From Limnohabitans sp. (lineage in GTDB: Bacteria; Planctomycetota; Phycisphaerae; Phycisphaerales; SM1A02), in contig JASGCF010000063.1 of the NCBI GenBank assembly GCA_030054275.1, positions 1-9,051 on the forward strand: a stretch of DNA of 9,051 nucleotides, given 5' to 3'. This document shows, one piece after another, positions 5,366 to 9,051 of this stretch. The translations under genes and the position numbers were made by a program. Below the pieces are notes generated by a model. It saw nothing but the letters and a program-made list of their open reading frames with translations. It did not search any database and was not told the DNA's origin. Position 1 is the stretch's first letter; each line of letters opens with the position of its first letter.

Positions 5366-7089
5366 CCGCACACTCCCCATGCGGCGAGCAAGAGCGAGAG
5401 ATCGGATGCACCCACCACGCCATCGCCATCGAGATCGGCGTTCGAACCCTTCGGCGCGTCGCCCCAGTCATCGAGCATGCGCGAGAGATCTGAGGCGCCA
5501 ACCTCGCCGTCGCCGTCGAGGTCCGCCGTGCAGCCGCTGAAGCCCTTCTCACACGCGTCGATCACGCCGTTGCGATTGGCGTCGGTGGCGTAGCCCGCCG
5601 CGATCTCGCACGAGTCGAGCAGGCCGTTCGCGTTGCAATCGGCGGCGGTCGCGGCGGTGTAGTCGAGATCAAACTCAACAGTCGAGCCCGTCGGGCATGC
5701 GCCGCCATCGACGGAGACCGACGCCACAAGTCGGAACTCGACTTCGCCGTCGTCTTCCAATGCGAGGTTGAAGAGTGGGATCGAGATCCAGACCGACTGC
5801 CAGCCGCTGAGCAAGCAGTTGGGCGCAGTATCAAGCACAGGCCCGAGGTCGAAGCCATCCATGAAGAGCCGCGCGGTTTCGAGCGGTTCACCAAGATCCG
5901 CAAGCGCGCGCACCGAAATGCGCAATGACGCAGCGGCGGGCGCTGCGTTCGGCACCGTCCACGAAACGGGCGCACCCGAACCGAACGGCGTGAGCACGGG
6001 CGACTGCACATCGACCGTCAACTGCTGCTCGCACGCGTCGCCGAGCCCGTTGTTGTTGCAATCCTCAAGCACATCGAGGAGCGCTTCGCAGCTGTCGTGG
6101 CGACCGTTGTTGTTGCAGTCGTTGCCTGCGATCTCGGTCGTATCAAGAACGCCGTTGCCGTCGCAGTCGCCCTCGTTGATCGTGAACGACGAGTAGAAGC
6201 CTGCGCCGATGGTCGCAGCGGGCGAAAGCGTCGTGCCGGGGAGATTCCCATTTCCCCAGCCGGTCGCGTAGCCGATCCCTTGGCGAGCCACCGTGTGCAG
6301 TCCACCGCCCGCGATCTCGACAACATTCGTGAGACCGGTCGGGATCGTGCATTGGCCTTCGGTGTTGCGTCCCCAGCACGCGACGGTGCCGTTTGGTCGA
6401 AGCGCGATCGAATGCAATCCACCCGCGGCAATCGCGGTGACCGTGCCGAGCGTCGCGGGCACATTGCATTGCCCTGCGTTGTTCGTGCCCCAACAGACGA
6501 CCGAGCCGTCGGTGCGCAGCGCCATCGTGTGTCGCTCGCCGCCCGAGATCTGCGTGACGGCGCCGAGCGTCGCAGGAATCGTGCATTGCGCGTAGAAGTT
6601 GCTGCCCCAGCAGACGACTTGCCCGTCGGTGTTGATCGCGTAACTCGCGTAGTACGCCGTACCGATCGTGGTCGCCACAAGCCCCGAAGGTGGCGTTGCC
6701 TGTCCATCGGTGTTGCGGCCCCAACACGCGACCGAGCCATCGGCGCGCCGCGCAACGCCGTGATTTCCGCCGATCGCGTACTCGACCACGGCGCCGATCG
6801 TCGCGGGCACGGTGTTCTGCCCGTAGAGATTCTGTCCCCACGCGCGCAGTGTGCCGTCCGGTCGCTGCGCGCACGCAAAGTTGTCACCGGCCTTGATGAG
6901 CACGACCGGTCCGAGGTCTGCCGGCGGCTGGATGAGCGACGAGTTTCCCCACGCGCGCACGATCGGAAGATTGAGGCTGTCGCCCGCGAGCGCTGCACCG
7001 CCGAACGCGAGCGTGGCGAGCGCAGCGAATGTGGCTGTCAGACGCGCGCTGTTCGGGTTGCGCACCGTTGGGCTTGAGAAGCAGGTCAT
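5362..7089 (-). CDS. Protein B: secreted seven-blade RCC1 propeller with EF-hand repeats and dockerin-like C-terminus
   Basis: Middle gene of the operon, 575 residues. The signal peptide is about 1-35 (basic n-region, hydrophobic core, cleavage after ALA). RCC1 repeats occupy 43-305, with D-G/N-G turns near 78, 117, 155, 194, 233 and 272. A split blade formed by RAWG (45-48) and FYSSFTIN (298-305) gives seven. Several blades show CWGxNxxGQC, suggesting disulfide pairs. Three Asp-Cys EF loops lie at 308-354. The beta-sandwich-like domain is about 357-481 (Cys425, Cys465). A further EF pair is at 484-514. The dockerin-like duplex (520-574) has loops 523-534 and 552-563, Trp-Gly at 542 and 571, and Cys520 and Cys574 at its ends. 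The start at 7089 forms an ATGA overlap with gene C and has GGGGAG ten bases upstream; a GTG at 7107 is less likely. Such propellers usually bind proteins (the bacterial inhibitor BLIP-II has this fold); the partner here is unknown. Confidence 0.88.
   Translation of the reverse strand: MTCFSSPTVRNPNSARLTATFAALATLAFGGAALAGDSLNLPIVRAWGNSSLIQPPADLGPVVLIKAGDNFACAQRPDGTLRAWGQNLYGQNTVPATIGAVVEYAIGGNHGVARRADGSVACWGRNTDGQATPPSGLVATTIGTAYYASYAINTDGQVVCWGSNFYAQCTIPATLGAVTQISGGERHTMALRTDGSVVCWGTNNAGQCNVPATLGTVTAIAAGGLHSIALRPNGTVACWGRNTEGQCTIPTGLTNVVEIAGGGLHTVARQGIGYATGWGNGNLPGTTLSPAATIGAGFYSSFTINEGDCDGNGVLDTTEIAGNDCNNNGRHDSCEALLDVLEDCNNNGLGDACEQQLTVDVQSPVLTPFGSGAPVSWTVPNAAPAAASLRISVRALADLGEPLETARLFMDGFDLGPVLDTAPNCLLSGWQSVWISIPLFNLALEDDGEVEFRLVASVSVDGGACPTGSTVEFDLDYTAATAADCNANGLLDSCEIAAGYATDANRNGVIDACEKGFSGCTADLDGDGEVGASDLSRMLDDWGDAPKGSNADLDGDGVVGASDLSLLLAAWGVCG
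5373..5378 (-). promoter_or_regulatory. Shine-Dalgarno of gene A embedded in the last codons of gene B
   Basis: On the minus strand GGGGAG lies seven bases before the ATG at 5365. The same bases are read in gene B as part of the codons TGG GGA GTG (Trp-Gly-Val), four codons before its end. The element sets the start of A at 5365 and ties translation of A to B. Confidence 0.7.
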
Positions 7090-8885
7090 GGCGCGCACGC
7101 TCCCCACGCTTCGAGCAGCGTGCCGAGATCCATGCCATCGACGATGCCGTCACCAGTGAGATCTGCTTCGGCCGCCGCTTTCGGATTGCTCCACGCCGCC
7201 AGCAGTAGTGAGAGATCGGCGGAGCCGACCATGCCGTCGCGGTCGATGTCGCCCGTGCAGCCGTTGTCCGAACTCTCGCAACTATCGATCACCCCGTTGT
7301 TGTTCGCATCGATCGCGTAGCCGCCCGCGATCTCGCACACATCGAGCAGCCCGTTCGCGTTGCAGTCGGCGGGCGTGTTCGTGATGTACGCGAGGTCGAA
7401 CTGCACGCGGGTTCCGTAGAAGCAGCCGTTCGGATCGACCGCGATCGTGCCGGTTGCCGAGATTGCAACAGCGCCGTTCGCATCGATCGCCGCGTTGAAG
7501 ACGCTCGCGGGAACCGTGATCGTGCGCCAGTCGACCACGGTGCAATCCGGTGCTTGGGTGTAGGTGTCGACAAGCGTCGAGCCGACCCGTACAAGGCACT
7601 GCTCGGCGCCACCGCCGAGGTCGCCGAAGGCCTTCACACGCAGTTTGACGGGATAGAGCGCGCGCTTGGCCGCGGGAATCGTCCAGGTCGATTGGACGCC
7701 GTAGCCGAACGGCGAGAGCACGGGCGATGCGAGCGCGACCGCTTCTTCCGCCGAGCACGAGTCGCCGACGCCGTTGCCGTCGCAATCCTCAAGCCGGTCG
7801 AGCGCGATGTCGCAGGCGTCGTGCACACCGTTGGCGTTGCAGTCGTTGCCCGCGAGTTCGGTCGTGTCGTCGACGCCGTTCTCGTTGCAATCCGCTTCGA
7901 CGATCACCGAACTGAAGAATGTGCCAAGCGCGACCGACTGAACTGGCGGCAGTGCCGGCATGTTTCCCGGGAAGCCCCAAGTGACGAGGCTTCCATCTGC
8001 GCGAAGCGCCGCCGAGATCTTCTCACCGGCGTGCACGCTCACGACTGGAACCGTGAGGAGGCTTGCGGGCACAGTGGTCTGACCGCTTGAGTTCGTGCCA
8101 CCCCAGCAGAGGACCGAGCCATCGGCGCGCAGCACGACCGTGTGCGTGCCGCCGAGCGCGATGTCGGTCACCTGCGTGAGATTCGCGGGCGCGCCATTCA
8201 GCGGCGTCGCGAGGCCCCAGCCGAAGATCGTGCCGTTTGGTCGGAGCACGAGATTCGTCGAGCCGAAGGCCGCGATGTCCGTGGCAGCCGCGGCATCGGG
8301 CGGCACGAGATGCACGTTGTAGCCCGAGGTGTCGGGCACGCCCCACGCGCGCACGGCCCCGTCGGTGCGCAACGCGAGAAAGTGGTTGTTGCCGGCAGCG
8401 AGCTTCGCGCAGGCGCCGAGATCGGCGGGCGGCAGATGCTGAGGCTGGAAGCACGAGGTCGACGACAGGCCGAAGGTGGTGACGGCTCCGCTCGAATCGA
8501 TCGCGCCGGCCGAGCGTGGTCCCGCCGCAATCGTGACGAACGGCAGGGGATTCGTGGGCAGGTTGGCGCACGGACCGCACGCGAAGTTTCCGACGCAGCC
8601 GAGCGTGCCATCTGGCCGAATGCTGACCGCGTAGCCCCACGGCGAGGTGATCGACGCATCGAGGCTGTGCGCCGCGAGGCCCGACGCGGGGCCAAGCGAT
8701 TCCACCTGTTGGATGATCGTCGTCCAGTACCCGGGGGCGTTCTGCCACGCACGCACGCGGCCTGGAACGGTTGATTCGCCACCCGCAAACGCCGATGACG
8801 CGGCCGATGCCGCGAGCGCGGCACAGGTGGTCGCGACACGGCGAAGGTCCGGCTGGCACATCGAATGATGACGAAGGTCGCGCAT
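7086..8885 (-). CDS. Protein C: secreted seven-blade RCC1 propeller with EF-hand repeats and dockerin-like C-terminus
   Basis: First gene of the operon, 599 residues from the ATG at 8885. An internal ATG at 8861 (591 residues) gives a more compact signal peptide, and neither start has a clear Shine-Dalgarno sequence. The signal peptide ends after AFA (about 34). RCC1 repeats span 43-330, with turns near 92, 132, 175, 217, 255 and 297. The split blade RVRAW (43-47) and FFSSVIVE (323-330) makes seven. These repeats are more divergent than in B, with longer loops (for example 100-115 with CGPC, and 183-200). Three Asp-Cys EF loops lie at 332-377, the beta-sandwich-like domain at about 381-505 (Cys448, Cys488), and a further EF pair at 507-537. 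The dockerin-like duplex (543-597) has loops 546-557 and 575-586; the first W-G is W-S (565-566), and the second loop has Thr at position 3. Cys543 and Cys597 flank it. Role inferred as extracellular binding or display. Confidence 0.85.
   Translation of the reverse strand: MRDLRHHSMCQPDLRRVATTCAALAASAASSAFAGGESTVPGRVRAWQNAPGYWTTIIQQVESLGPASGLAAHSLDASITSPWGYAVSIRPDGTLGCVGNFACGPCANLPTNPLPFVTIAAGPRSAGAIDSSGAVTTFGLSSTSCFQPQHLPPADLGACAKLAAGNNHFLALRTDGAVRAWGVPDTSGYNVHLVPPDAAAATDIAAFGSTNLVLRPNGTIFGWGLATPLNGAPANLTQVTDIALGGTHTVVLRADGSVLCWGGTNSSGQTTVPASLLTVPVVSVHAGEKISAALRADGSLVTWGFPGNMPALPPVQSVALGTFFSSVIVEADCNENGVDDTTELAGNDCNANGVHDACDIALDRLEDCDGNGVGDSCSAEEAVALASPVLSPFGYGVQSTWTIPAAKRALYPVKLRVKAFGDLGGGAEQCLVRVGSTLVDTYTQAPDCTVVDWRTITVPASVFNAAIDANGAVAISATGTIAVDPNGCFYGTRVQFDLAYITNTPADCNANGLLDVCEIAGGYAIDANNNGVIDSCESSDNGCTGDIDRDGMVGSADLSLLLAAWSNPKAAAEADLTGDGIVDGMDLGTLLEAWGACAP
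7100..7105 (-). promoter_or_regulatory. Shine-Dalgarno of gene B embedded in the last codons of gene C
   Basis: On the minus strand GGGGAG lies ten bases before the ATG at 7089. It is read in gene C as TGG GGA GCG (Trp-Gly-Ala) near the C-terminus. The arrangement repeats that of the B/A junction, with slightly wider spacing. Confidence 0.6.
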
Positions 8886-8892
8886 GGTGGGC

Positions 8893-8926
8893 GTGGCGGG
8901 ACGGCGAACGTGGTTGGACGGCGAAC
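8893..8926. repeat. 17-bp tandem repeat upstream of gene C
   Basis: Two adjacent 17-base units (8893-8909 and 8910-8926) match at 15 of 17 positions and share the perfect core GGACGGCGAAC. They lie 8-41 bases before the start of gene C, in its likely leader. The repeat may be a paired protein-binding site or a simple local duplication. Confidence 0.6.
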
Positions 8927-8961
8927 AGGCCCGCCCTTGATCAAGTCAGAACCGGCGGCGA

Positions 8962-8989
8962 AAAGTAACCTCTTCCCCGCCGGATCCAA
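8962..8989 (-). promoter_or_regulatory. Candidate sigma70-like promoter of the C-B-A operon
   Basis: On the minus strand TTGGAT (8984-8989) is followed after 16 bases by TACTTT (8962-8967), a TAnnnT-type -10. The predicted start of transcription, near 8955, would leave a leader of about 70 bases containing the 17-bp tandem repeat. The -35 matches only half of the consensus. Confidence 0.35.
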
Positions 8990-9015
8990 GCGATTTCGGA
9001 CGAAAGTTCCGCGAT

Positions 9016-9026
9016 GTATCTGATAC
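9016..9026. promoter_or_regulatory. Small palindrome GTATC-T-GATAC upstream of the operon
   Basis: A perfect five-base inverted repeat around one central base lies about 27 bases upstream of the candidate -35 box. This could be an activator or repressor site. It is short and could be chance. Confidence 0.25.
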
Positions 9027-9051
9027 TCCGAGCGTCCGCGAATCAAACCGC

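Noticed and set aside
5366..5380. Upstream ATG at 5380 (gene A), and likewise GTG at 7107 (gene B), as true starts
   Set aside because: Neither has a ribosome site, and both would add residues before a complete signal peptide; the ATGA-overlap starts have GGGGAG at workable distances.
3561..5552. 663-codon minus-strand frame overlapping genes A and B in another frame
   Set aside because: It is a shifted reading of the repeat-rich A gene, with Arg-rich low-complexity translation; the A frame carries a signal peptide and coherent repeats.
2849..8885. Regular DNA periodicity of roughly 115 bases across the operon, considered as a CRISPR-like or satellite array
   Set aside because: The period follows the 38-residue RCC1 repeat in frame, units differ at the DNA level, and there are no identical repeats with unique spacers.

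Overview
The window looks like chromosomal DNA of a GC-rich planctomycete, most likely of the Phycisphaerae. The main evidence is three secreted proteins that end in the tandem dockerin-like EF-hand duplex typical of that group (D-x-D-x-D-G-x-V-G-x-x-D-L followed by an A/S-W-G motif). They also carry many Asp-Cys-Asn-x-Asn-Gly calcium loops and RCC1-type repeats. No mobile element, tRNA, rRNA or CRISPR array was found. The taxon is an inference from protein style, not from a marker gene.

Left part (1-2227, plus strand): the window opens inside a gene for a repetitive beta-strand protein resembling DUF4097/toastrack proteins. Its stop codon lies in a short heptamer tandem repeat. Next comes rlmE, the 23S rRNA 2'-O-methyltransferase. 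After it is a 245-residue protein with four EF-hand loops and no signal peptide, two of dockerin type and two of calmodulin type, followed by a plausible intrinsic terminator.

Middle (2228-2848): about 620 bases with no large gene. The stretch is rich in hairpins and holds one 50-codon reading frame with a strong Shine-Dalgarno sequence. It ends in a long inverted repeat between the convergent transcription units.

Right part (2849-9051, minus strand): three paralogous genes, called here C (7086-8885), B (5362-7089) and A (2849-5365), form a tight operon read right to left. Both junctions are ATGA stop/start overlaps. At each junction the Trp-Gly codons of the upstream protein's C-terminal motif also form a GGGGAG ribosome binding site for the next gene. 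Every product has the same layout: signal peptide, RCC1 propeller, three Cys-containing EF loops, an unnamed beta-sandwich-like domain with a conserved Cys pair, two more EF loops, and a dockerin-like duplex clamped by cysteines. Counting repeats gives one 7-blade propeller each in C and B and a probable double propeller (14 repeats) in A. A candidate promoter, a 17-bp tandem repeat and a small palindrome lie upstream of C.

Working interpretation (inference): the operon makes a matched set of calcium-stabilised extracellular or surface proteins for binding or display. No catalytic motif was recognised in any of them, and no cohesin partner is encoded in this window.
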